Shown here piece by piece: positions 45,778 through 53,658 of a DNA stretch of 64,000 nucleotides (positions are counted from its first letter, which is position 1; every line of letters starts with the position of its first letter). The notes under the pieces were generated by a model that was not told the DNA's origin, searched no databases, and saw only the letters and a list, made by a program, of their open reading frames with translations. Both the position numbers and the translations under genes were made by a program. The DNA is taken from NCBI RefSeq assembly GCF_033954835.1, contig NZ_CP121471.1, forward strand, positions 2,164,501 through 2,228,500, given 5' to 3'. This DNA is from Thiorhodovibrio frisius (lineage in GTDB: Bacteria > Pseudomonadota > Gammaproteobacteria > Chromatiales > Chromatiaceae).

Positions 45778-45861
45778 TATGCTTGCAAAGTTAGCGCAGT
45801 GTATATGCTTGCATAAAGTCGCGCAAGCATTACTTACAAAAAAATCGATCTGCATGCTTGC
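45778..45861. promoter_or_regulatory. Four-copy ATGCTTGC operator-like array upstream of the P63C gene
   Basis: TATGCTTGCA occurs at 45778-45787 and 45804-45813, the inverted core GCAAGCAT at 45823-45830, and ATGCTTGC again at 45854-45861. The first copy starts ten bases before the P63C ATG. Such closely spaced copies suggest binding by a repressor, possibly the P63C protein or another cassette product. Confidence 0.55.
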
Positions 45862-45956
45862 GCGCTTTCGAGCAACCTATGTCCAAAGGATGTCCGTTCT
45901 TCGTTTTGCCCGCGGATGAGCTTCTCTTTCGGCAGGGCAACGTCCAGCCGGACTTC

Positions 45957-46181
45957 TCAGGCAACCTTTGGCAGCGGCAGAACGATCTTGACGGCCGAGA
46001 ACGTGATCGAACGCAGGTGGTCATCGCCGAGCTCGATCAAGCCAAGCATCCCAAGGCGGCCAAGTGCGGCGGAGGTATCCCGCGACGGAGGGGACGTCGG
46101 TAACGCATCGACAAATGCAGCGAAGGGGCTTGGCCCTAAGCCAACCCGCTGCCCCTCAACAGTTATGAAAGGCGCTTCCAT
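45957..46181 (-). CDS. Short coupled reading frame after the RND pump gene (doubtful)
   Basis: A 74-codon frame whose ATG overlaps the RND stop as TGATG, the same coupling used by the upstream genes of the operon. The product has no recognised domain (ITVEGQRVGLGPSPFAAFVD, ALGRLGMLGLIELGDDHL). It could be the start of a longer gene broken by a frameshift. Coupling is the only evidence for expression. Confidence 0.35.
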   Translation of the reverse strand: MEAPFITVEGQRVGLGPSPFAAFVDALPTSPPSRDTSAALGRLGMLGLIELGDDHLRSITFSAVKIVLPLPKVA

Positions 46182-49100
46182 CAGCCCACCCGACCCGGCG
46201 CCGTCGGCACCCCAGCCACCTGATCATCCTCCTCCCCCTCCAACGCCCCCAGCGCGCCAAAGTCATCCAGGATCACATAGACCGCCGGCACCATGAACAG
46301 CGCCGCAATGGTGGCGGTGACCAGCCCAAAAGCCAGGCTGGCGGCGAGCGGGATCAGGATCTGTGCCTGTAGGCTCTTCTCCAATAGCAATGGCGTCAGG
46401 CCGGCGACCGTGGTGATGGAGGTGAGCAGGATGGGGCGGAAGCGCGCGCGGCCTGCTTGCTTGGCAGCGTCGATGGTGGCCATGCCGCGCAGGCGCGCCT
46501 GGCGGATGAAGACGACCAGCAGGATGCTGTCGTTGACGACGACGCCGAACAGCGAGGCCATGCCGACGATGCTGGGCATGGTCAGGTCCAGCCCCAGGGC
46601 CATGTGGCCGAAGACGACGCCGATTAACGCGGTGGGGATCACCAGCATCACGGTGATGGGCGCCAGGTAGCTGCGGAACTGCAGGGCCAACAGCATGTAG
46701 ACGCCGATCAAGCCGAGCAGGACGTTGCGCACAATGGATTGGCCGGTCTTGGCGGATTCCTTGCTCTCGCCCTCCACGTCCAGCCGCACGCCTGGATAGC
46801 GCTCCAGCAGGTCCGGGATGAAGTGGGCGCGGGCCTGGCCCAGCAGCTCTTGGGCGTTGGCGAGATTGCGGTCCACGTCGCCTTGCACTGTGACGGCGCG
46901 CTGGCCGTCGACGCGATTGATGCGTGCCCAGCCGCGCACCGGCTCGATCTCGGCGACAGTGGCGAGCGGGATCAGGGCGCCGTCTCGGCCGGTGACGGTG
47001 AAGGCTTCCAGATCGGCGGGACCGGTGCGGTCGCTCGCGGCAACGCGCAGGTTGACCTCGTAGGTCTCGGCGCCGAGCGGGAACTCGTCCACCTTCATGC
47101 CCTGATAGGCGGCGCGCAGTTGGTCGGAGACCGTGCGTGCGTCCAGACCCAGCACGCCGGCGTCCGGCTTCAGGCGCAGCCGATACTCGCGCTTGCCTGG
47201 GCGCAGGTCGTCGCTGAGGTCGAGCACGCCAGCGAAGCCGTTGAGATAGGCCTGGAGTTCATTGGACGCGGCCTTGAGCTGGTCCAGGTCGGCACCCACC
47301 AGGCGCAGGTCGATGGGGCGCCCGCCGGGGCCGATGGCTGGCTCCGTGTACTTGATGCTGATGACGTCCGGCAGCTCGCCGACCGCGGTGCGCCAGGTGT
47401 TGAGCACCGAGCCCAGCGCGGCGTCCCGCTCCTCGGTGCCGAGCAGGTCGGCGACCACGCGCGCCACATGGGGGCCGGTCTCGTAGGCGTCGGGGTTCTC
47501 GCCGAAGATCACGGTGACCGATTGCACCAGGTCCTGCTGCTCGGGCTGGCGCTCGCGGAAGGCGTCGTTGACCTCGGCCAGCGCCCCTTCGACCTGGGCC
47601 ACCACCGCCTCGGTGCGCGCCAGCGGGGTGCCCTGCGGCAGCAGGATGTGGGCCTCGACCACGTCGCCGTCCAGGTCCGGGAAGCCGACGAACTTGAGCT
47701 TACCGCCCACAGGCATCGCGATGGCGAGGATCAGCAGCATCAGCACCAGGCCGACCGTCAGATAGCGATAATCGACGGCGCGGTCCAGCAACCGGCCGAA
47801 GGCGCTGTCGCGCAGGCCCTCGAAGCCGCGCTCGAAGCCCTGCCGGAAGCGCGATGGCCGCTCGCCGCGCTGATGCGCCAGCGAATGATTCAGGTGATGC
47901 GGCAGGATCAGGAAGGCCTCCAGCAGGCTCACCGAGAGCACCAGGATCAACACGATGGGCATGATGCGCAGGATCTGGCCGATCTCTCCGGAGATGAACA
48001 CCAGCGAGCCGAACACCAGCAGCGTGGTCGCGAACGAGGAAAGGATGCCCGGCAGCACCTCGCGCGAGCCCTCGATGGCGGCCTGGGCCGGGCTGTCGCC
48101 CTTGGCCATGCGTGCGGCGATGTTCTCGGAGATGACGATGGCATCATCCATCAGCAGGCCGACGCCGATCAGCAGGCCCACCATCGAGATCATATTGATG
48201 GTGACACCGAACACCGGCAGCAGGAACAACGCCCCGAGGAAGGACACCGGCAACCCCATGGCGACCCAAAAGCTGTACCTCAGCCCGAAGAACAGCCAGA
48301 GGATGAAGAACACCGCCGCCAGCCCCTGCACGCCGTTGCGCGTCAGCATGTCGAGCCGGTCCTGCACGATGGACGCGCGGTCCTGGGTTAGATGCAACCC
48401 GACGCCGGCGGGCGTGGCGATCCGTTCCGCGGCGACGAAGCCGCGTACCTGTGCCAGCAGGTCGAGCACGTCTTGATCGCGGGTCTTGGCGATGTCGAGC
48501 ACCGCGGCGCGCTGGCCGTCGAACAGGATCTTCTCCTCGTCGCGGTCGAAGCGGTCGGTGATGCTGGCGATCTCGCCGAGACGGATGCTGGCGCCGGTGC
48601 CGCCGGAGATGACCACCAGATCGTTGAAGTCCCCGGCGCGCTTGCGTTGGTCGTCGAAGCGCAGCAGCAGGTCCTCCGAGCCGCCTTCGAGCCGTCCCGC
48701 TGGGCTGCTCAGACTCTGCCGGCCGACCGCGTTGGCGATGTCTTGCACGGAGAGACCGTACTGGCGCAGCCGCCAGGCCGGGATCTCGATGCGGATGTGA
48801 TGATCCGAGAAGCCGGAGACGTTCACCTCGGCGACCTCGGTCTCCGCCAAGAGCCGGTCCTTGAGGTCCTCGGCATAGGCCTTGAGGTCGACGGCGTCCG
48901 CGGGGCCGGTGACGGCCAGCGAGATCACGGGCTCGGTGCGGCCGAGTTCGGTGATCACCGGCGTCTCGACCTGGTCCGGGAAGTCGTCGATGGCGTCCAC
49001 CTCGGACTTCACGTCATCGAGGAAGCGCATCATGTCCGCGCCCTCGCGCATCACCGCGGTGGCGGTGCCGACGCCCTCGCGGGACTCACAGCGCAGCTCA

Positions 49101-49327
49101 TCCAGATCGGTGATGCCTTCGATGGCGTCTTCCAGGCGGCGACAGACCGCGTCTTCCACGTCCTCGGCGGTGGCGCCGCGGTAGATCAGCTGGATCTGGA
49201 CCTTATCGTTCTGGATCTCCGGCAGGGTCTCGCGCTGCAGGCCGGGCAGTGCGGTGAGGCCGAGGATCATGATGGAGGCCATCAGCAGGTTGGCCGCGGT
49301 CTGATGGCGGGCGAACCAGGCGATCAT
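46181..49327 (-). CDS. RND efflux transporter permease
   Basis: A 1048-residue inner-membrane proton-driven pump of the AcrB/HAE type. N-terminal helix IAWFARHQTAANLLMASIMI, the porter-domain start YRGATAEDVEDAVCRRLEDA, helix 4 with GVGLLMDDAIVISENIAARM (the DD proton-relay pair) and the C-terminal half GVVNDSILLVVFIRQAR and TVAGLTPLLLEKS are all present. It is intact and full length. The ATG overlaps the stop of the adaptor gene. Outer-membrane partner not encoded here. Substrate unknown. Confidence 0.94.
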   Translation of the reverse strand: MIAWFARHQTAANLLMASIMILGLTALPGLQRETLPEIQNDKVQIQLIYRGATAEDVEDAVCRRLEDAIEGITDLDELRCESREGVGTATAVMREGADMMRFLDDVKSEVDAIDDFPDQVETPVITELGRTEPVISLAVTGPADAVDLKAYAEDLKDRLLAETEVAEVNVSGFSDHHIRIEIPAWRLRQYGLSVQDIANAVGRQSLSSPAGRLEGGSEDLLLRFDDQRKRAGDFNDLVVISGGTGASIRLGEIASITDRFDRDEEKILFDGQRAAVLDIAKTRDQDVLDLLAQVRGFVAAERIATPAGVGLHLTQDRASIVQDRLDMLTRNGVQGLAAVFFILWLFFGLRYSFWVAMGLPVSFLGALFLLPVFGVTINMISMVGLLIGVGLLMDDAIVISENIAARMAKGDSPAQAAIEGSREVLPGILSSFATTLLVFGSLVFISGEIGQILRIMPIVLILVLSVSLLEAFLILPHHLNHSLAHQRGERPSRFRQGFERGFEGLRDSAFGRLLDRAVDYRYLTVGLVLMLLILAIAMPVGGKLKFVGFPDLDGDVVEAHILLPQGTPLARTEAVVAQVEGALAEVNDAFRERQPEQQDLVQSVTVIFGENPDAYETGPHVARVVADLLGTEERDAALGSVLNTWRTAVGELPDVISIKYTEPAIGPGGRPIDLRLVGADLDQLKAASNELQAYLNGFAGVLDLSDDLRPGKREYRLRLKPDAGVLGLDARTVSDQLRAAYQGMKVDEFPLGAETYEVNLRVAASDRTGPADLEAFTVTGRDGALIPLATVAEIEPVRGWARINRVDGQRAVTVQGDVDRNLANAQELLGQARAHFIPDLLERYPGVRLDVEGESKESAKTGQSIVRNVLLGLIGVYMLLALQFRSYLAPITVMLVIPTALIGVVFGHMALGLDLTMPSIVGMASLFGVVVNDSILLVVFIRQARLRGMATIDAAKQAGRARFRPILLTSITTVAGLTPLLLEKSLQAQILIPLAASLAFGLVTATIAALFMVPAVYVILDDFGALGALEGEEDDQVAGVPTAPGRVG

Positions 49328-50664
49328 GGCGCGTCCCCGAGAGCTTGCAGCTCGGCGGCCAGTTCAAGATCGGGCTGCGGGTCGATCAGCATGCCGTCGA
49401 CGGCGGGCACCAGGTCCGACAGCACCACCTGCTGGCCGGCCGTAAGCCCAGCGCCGATGACGCTGTAGTCACCCTGGTCGAACAGCACCTCCACCGGTTG
49501 ACGACGCAGACGCTGCTCGGCGTCCACCAGATAGACGGCACCGTCGCGCACGGCGTTGCGGGGCACGACCACCCGCGGGCCTTGCGCGCGCCCGCGCAGC
49601 AGCACCTGAACGAACATGCCCTTGGACAGGGGCGGGCGCTCGCCAGGGATGACCTTGTCGAAGGATCGGTCCACTGCGACCACCACGCCCATGGTGCGGG
49701 TTTGCGGGTCCACCTGATCGTCCATGCGCACGAACTCCGCCTGCCATTCGGCCACCGAATTGCCCAGGTCCAGCCGCACCAGGGGGTCGAGGCCGACCAG
49801 CTTCGACAAAAGCTCGTTCAATCGGGTCGGATCCAGTTGGCCAGAGGTCTGTGATAGATCCGGTGTCGGCATGCCGATGAACAGGCGTCGCAGGCTATAG
49901 AGCGGTACCTGGACGTCAATTTCAACCCGGTCCACGGAGTCGCCCTCAAACAGGGTCTGACCGACGCCGACGTATTGATCCGCCTCTACAGCCAGATTAG
50001 CGACGCGCAGATCGAAAGGTGCCAGGATTCGGGTGCGCCCCAGATCGCGCTCGGCACGGGCGACCTGAGTCTCCAGCACCTGGCGCTGAGTCGGAATCAG
50101 GGTCAGGGTGTTGCGCAGATTCTGCGCCGCGCTGTTGCTGGTCAGCGCGGTGCGCTCGGCCTGATCCACGTCGCTGGCAGACGCGGTGCCCTTGCCGGCA
50201 AGTTTGCGCAACCGCTCCAGCTCCTGATTGGCCAGTTCGCGATTGCGCTCCTCGATCTCCAGCGAGGCGCGGGTGTTCTGCTCCTGAACCCTCAGCTCCG
50301 CGAGTTCGGCCTGCGCCTGCGCCAGCGCCAGCTCGTAGTCGATGGGGTCGATGCGCACCAGCTCGGTGCCGGCCGCCAGGATCTCCCCGTCGCGCAGCCG
50401 TGGGTGGATCGCGATGATGCGCCCGGCCACCTGAGCGACCGCCTTCCAGACCCGCGCCGGGCGCACCGGGCCATAGCCCTCGGCGGTCGGCACCAGTTCG
50501 ACGGCGGGCGCCTCGATCACCCGCACTGGGCGGGCGATCTCGCCCTGTTCAGCTTGCGCCGGCGGCTCTCGGCCCTGGGCCATCCAGACCAGGATGCCGA
50601 TCCCGATGGCGATGGGAGGCAGGATCAGCCAGCGGTGTTTGCGGTCGTGTCGCTCGGCGCTCAT
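49324..50664 (-). CDS. RND periplasmic adaptor (HlyD/AcrA-like)
   Basis: A 446-residue membrane fusion protein that links the pump to an outer-membrane channel. One N-terminal helix (WLILPPIAIGIGILVWMAQG) is followed by the lipoyl half-motif VAGRIIAIHPRLRDGEILAA, a coiled coil (LAQAQAELAELRVQEQNTRA and onward), a second lipoyl half (ILAPFDLRVANLAVEADQYV) and a beta-barrel domain with PRNAVRDGAVYLVDAEQRLR. AGGAG precedes ATG 50664. The start overlaps the TetR stop and the end overlaps the pump start. Confidence 0.93.
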   Translation of the reverse strand: MSAERHDRKHRWLILPPIAIGIGILVWMAQGREPPAQAEQGEIARPVRVIEAPAVELVPTAEGYGPVRPARVWKAVAQVAGRIIAIHPRLRDGEILAAGTELVRIDPIDYELALAQAQAELAELRVQEQNTRASLEIEERNRELANQELERLRKLAGKGTASASDVDQAERTALTSNSAAQNLRNTLTLIPTQRQVLETQVARAERDLGRTRILAPFDLRVANLAVEADQYVGVGQTLFEGDSVDRVEIDVQVPLYSLRRLFIGMPTPDLSQTSGQLDPTRLNELLSKLVGLDPLVRLDLGNSVAEWQAEFVRMDDQVDPQTRTMGVVVAVDRSFDKVIPGERPPLSKGMFVQVLLRGRAQGPRVVVPRNAVRDGAVYLVDAEQRLRRQPVEVLFDQGDYSVIGAGLTAGQQVVLSDLVPAVDGMLIDPQPDLELAAELQALGDAP

Positions 50665-51377
50665 CGGTCTGCTCCTGAGTTGGGTTGGCGAGGGCTGGAT
50701 GGGAGGGGATTGGAGCCGAGGGACCGATAGTCCAGCGCGGCCTCGGTGATCGCTTGCAGCAGCGCCTGGATCTGCGCCACATCGTCGGCGGCGTAAGCGT
50801 CCTGGCCGAGATGGCGCAGCAGCGTCGTGCGCGCGGCACGAAAGGCAATGGGCGGCCCTGTCATTGCGTGTGCGACTAGTCGGCACTCGGTATCCACCTG
50901 CTCCCGACCGCGGGCGCCGGCCACCAGCTTGGCCATGACTGCGTGCATCGGGCCGAAGAGTTTGGCGTAGATCACGTCGAAGGCCTCGGTCGGTTGGTTT
51001 TGTTCGCGAAAGATAAAGCCGGGAGCATCCTCACTGAATGGGCCAGCCATCAACTGTTGCGCCAGACCACTGAGCAACTGCCCGAGCATTTGTCGGCAGT
51101 CAGCCGCCGACGCGGTGGGCAGTGCCTGCTCGATGCGTTCCAGGTGCTCGCGCATGCCCTCGCTCATCTGCTCGGCCAGGTAGGCGGCGGTGGCCAGATA
51201 GAGCTCGCGCTTACCGCCAAAGTGATAGGAGATGGCGGAGATATTGGCACCAGCGTCCTGCACCAATTGCCGGTTGGAAACGGCGTCGTAGTCGTTGTGC
51301 CCGAAGGCGTGCAGGGCGCTGCGCAGCAAGCGTTGGCGGGTGTCGGCAGGTTCGGCGTTTACAAGTTGATCGGACAC
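50661..51377 (-). CDS. TetR-family regulator (CerR-type C-terminal domain)
   Basis: A 238-residue repressor. The helix-turn-helix is in TRQRLLRSALHAFGHNDYDA through VSNRQLVQDAGANISAISYH, ending FGGKRELY. The C-terminal ligand-binding part (FREQNQPTEAFDVIYAKLFG, CRLVAHAMTGPPIAFRAAR) matches the CerR/DUF1956 type. GTG 51377 follows GAGAG; a TTG at 51389 is in frame. It is the first gene of a regulator-adaptor-pump operon with overlapping stops and starts, and probably represses it through the palindrome upstream. Confidence 0.9.
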   Translation of the reverse strand: MSDQLVNAEPADTRQRLLRSALHAFGHNDYDAVSNRQLVQDAGANISAISYHFGGKRELYLATAAYLAEQMSEGMREHLERIEQALPTASAADCRQMLGQLLSGLAQQLMAGPFSEDAPGFIFREQNQPTEAFDVIYAKLFGPMHAVMAKLVAGARGREQVDTECRLVAHAMTGPPIAFRAARTTLLRHLGQDAYAADDVAQIQALLQAITEAALDYRSLGSNPLPSSPRQPNSGADR

Positions 51378-51416
51378 GATGACTCTCAAGCTCGGGCTGG
51401 GCCTCTGGTGGAGCTG

Positions 51417-51445
51417 AGACTAGATCAATCGATTGATTGAGTCAA
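51417..51445 (-). promoter_or_regulatory. Promoter and operator of the TetR-RND operon
   Basis: Minus-strand TTGACT (51445-51440) and TAGTCT (51422-51417) are 17 bases apart. The perfect 14-bp palindrome ATCAATCGATTGAT (51424-51437) lies inside the spacer. A TetR dimer there would block RNA polymerase. The start codon is about 40 bases downstream. Confidence 0.75.
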
Positions 51446-51664
51446 CAATCAGAGAGGCGCCAAAGCGGCGAAAGGGAACTATCTCCGGGCAGCGTCGGGG
51501 ATCACGACGCGCCAGACCTTCTTAAGGCCAGACCAATCGGCCCATGACACGCCTATCGGCGATTGCGCGCGGTCCGGGATCAGACTGTCGTTCAGCGGCT
51601 CGCAACTCGAGTTCAAGGCGCTCAGCGCTTTCCGCCTCCCGACATGCCTGTCGCAGGCTGCCTG

Positions 51665-51850
51665 TCAGTCATCATCACGCCAGGCGTTCAATCGCACCAG
51701 GTTGCCCCAATCGTCAATTTCGGCCTCGAATTCGATCGGTTGGCAACAGACTGGACAATCCTCGATATAACGATGGCTGGCCGAGCCATCGACCTCGGTT
51801 GCGATGGTTTCACCGCAATACGGACATTGCACTGCCGTTTGTTCAAGCAT
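51665..51850 (-). CDS. CPXCG-motif cysteine-rich protein
   Basis: A 61-residue zinc-ribbon-like protein with CPYCGETI and DCPVCCQPIEF, and an acidic C-terminus. The layout matches the CPXCG-motif small proteins of proteobacteria; function unknown. GGAGG precedes ATG 51850. It lies 39 bp past the metallophosphoesterase gene on the same strand. Confidence 0.85.
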   Translation of the reverse strand: MLEQTAVQCPYCGETIATEVDGSASHRYIEDCPVCCQPIEFEAEIDDWGNLVRLNAWRDDD

Positions 51851-51889
51851 CAACGACCTCCAGGACGAGTGGCTCATTGGATCAGGCCA

Positions 51890-52747
51890 TCAGTGAATGG
51901 GCGGATCGGTGCGCGGGACTTGATCGATCGGAGCGACTGGTTCATCCGGCGTGCGTGGGGGCATCGCATCCTCGGGAACGTCGTTAATCATCATGTTTGG
52001 TGTGTCGTGATCCTCGAGATTGCGCACGGTGACGCTCAGTTGCGTGCCATCCCAGCGCAGCTCGTTGAAGCTCGGTGGGGTGGAGCGCAGGCGCCGCGAC
52101 AGGGTGCCGGCGCCGATCATGCGCACGGGCCCCTGCGCCGTCTGCTCGGTGAGGTCGAAGGCGTCATGGACATGGCCCGAGAGCACCGCGAGCACTTGGC
52201 GCTTGGCCAACTCCGTCAGCGCCTTCTGGCCGTGTCGGGTCAGCGCGGTGCCTCGGGTCCCTACCTCGCGCAACGGGTGATGAGCGGTCACCAGCGCGCG
52301 CGTCCCCTCGGGCAGCGCGTCAAGGGTGGCGAGGCAGCGCGCGAGTGCTGCTTCCGTTACCCAGCCTTTCGACCAGTTCAGGCGCGGCTGCCAGCGGGTC
52401 ACCGTCTTCAGCGGTACCATGACCAGCCCAGGCAGGTCGATCTCCGCCTCCACCTTGTCGGCGATGGTCTGTATCCGCTGGTAAGGGTCGAAAAAGCGCT
52501 GGATGGGGTTGAAATAGGGCAGGTCGTGATTGCCCACCACGACCGTGACCGGTGCCTCCAGCGCGCGAATCCAGGCGCATGCGGCGTCGAATTCGCGCCG
52601 TCGGGCGCGCATGGTCAGATCGCCGGTGATGGCCACGGCATCGGGACGCTGGTCGGCGATTTCCTGCCTCACCCAATCGAGCGCGCGCGGGTCCTCAAGC
52701 CCGAAATGGACATCGCTCAGGTGGAAGAGCACGGCGGGATCAGGCAT
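51890..52747 (-). CDS. Metallophosphoesterase
   Basis: A 285-residue calcineurin-like phosphoesterase with all metal motifs: FHLSDVHFG (D, H), AITGDLTMRARRREF (GD), VVVGNHDLPYF (GNHD), VTAHHPLREVG (H) and LSGHVHDAFD (GHxH). Such enzymes cleave phosphodiesters in nucleotides or lipids. The last 30 residues are a Pro/Asp-rich tail. GGAG and ATG 52747 define the start. Confidence 0.92.
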   Translation of the reverse strand: MPDPAVLFHLSDVHFGLEDPRALDWVRQEIADQRPDAVAITGDLTMRARRREFDAACAWIRALEAPVTVVVGNHDLPYFNPIQRFFDPYQRIQTIADKVEAEIDLPGLVMVPLKTVTRWQPRLNWSKGWVTEAALARCLATLDALPEGTRALVTAHHPLREVGTRGTALTRHGQKALTELAKRQVLAVLSGHVHDAFDLTEQTAQGPVRMIGAGTLSRRLRSTPPSFNELRWDGTQLSVTVRNLEDHDTPNMMINDVPEDAMPPRTPDEPVAPIDQVPRTDPPIH

Positions 52748-52993
52748 TAACAAAAACTCCTTGGGTCGGGCCTTGCGTGACCAGCGTTAAAGGTGGAAGT
52801 GACTCACGAATATAGCGAAGCAACAGCGGGTCAAGCAGCTTCTCCGCTCAATTGAGCAAGTTGGATGCCAGGCGAATTGTAAAGCGGTTGAAGTCCAAGC
52901 GCAGTCGCTGGTGTCTGAGGAGCGGCATGGCGGTTGTCTAGTGACGAATCCGATCTATACCGAAACCCTTTGAGTTTTCGGCTCGTTCTGGGC

Positions 52994-53082
52994 CGGGTGA
53001 CGGCCACGGGGGACGCCGTGAATACCTCCCTGCAGGCTTCCCGGCGGCGTCCTGCCGCCGAGACCCCCGTGGCCGTCACCCG
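52994..53082. repeat. Large intergenic stem-loop with 19-bp perfect arms
   Basis: CGGGTGACGGCCACGGGGG (52994-53012) and its exact complement (53064-53082) enclose 51 bases that contain a smaller GGCGGC/GCCGCC hairpin. Pairing continues imperfectly outside the arms (CTGGGCCGGG against CCCGACCCAAAA). It fills most of the 430-bp gap between the phosphoesterase and phhB, with no gene in it. It resembles a mobile palindromic repeat more than a terminator, since there is no T run. Confidence 0.75.
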
Positions 53083-53178
53083 ACCCAAAACCGACAACCA
53101 GTTTGCGATTGGTATATCGAAATGCGCAGAGCCAAAAGGTCTGTTACTGTCTATAGGTTTGGTACCAAGGAGCAAGCC

Positions 53179-53526
53179 ATGACAACTCTCAGCCAAGAAT
53201 GCTGCGAGGCGTGCCGCGTCGACGCGCCCAAAGTTTCTGATGAGGAAATGAACAACCTGATGGCCGAGATTCCAAAGTGGCGGGTCGAAACCCGCAACGG
53301 GGTCCGCCAGCTCGAGCGGGGATTTGAATTTCCGGACTTCGCGCACGCTCTTGCCTTTACCAAGCGCGTCGGCGAGCTCGCCGAGGCCGAAGGTCATCAT
53401 CCTAAGCTCACGACCGAATGGGGCTGTGTCATTGTCACCTGGTGGTCGCACAAAATCGGCGGTTTGCATCGCAACGATTTCGTCATGGCGTCGAAGACGG
53501 ACCAGATTATGGCGGGCGCTGGCTAG
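53179..53526 (+). CDS. phhB: 4a-hydroxytetrahydrobiopterin dehydratase
   Basis: Pterin-4a-carbinolamine dehydratase of 115 residues. The C-terminal half holds the active-site block [20 protein letters not shown] with the two adjacent histidines, followed by [13 protein letters not shown] with the third. It regenerates pterin cofactor or belongs to the wider PCD-like family. AAGGAG precedes ATG 53179. No phenylalanine hydroxylase is nearby. Confidence 0.92.
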   Translation: MTTLSQECCEACRVDAPKVSDEEMNNLMAEIPKWRVETRNGVRQLERGFEFPDFAHALAFTKRVGELAEAEGHHPKLTTEWGCVIVTWWSHKIGGLHRNDFVMASKTDQIMAGAG

Positions 53527-53658
53527 TCGCTATTCGCCACTGAGACTGGACAGCAGGCAGGTGGGTGGCTGCGTGTTATCGCCCGAGCCTGAAATCTTGT
53601 TGGTGCTTGGCCGCGCCTGGGGCCTCTGGTTACAGAAAGGGGAGGAATCTTCACCCAC

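Noticed and set aside
46739-49468. Two long plus-strand frames (550 and 358 codons)
   Set aside because: They lie antisense to the intact RND permease gene and give His/Gln/Asp-rich products without domain character.
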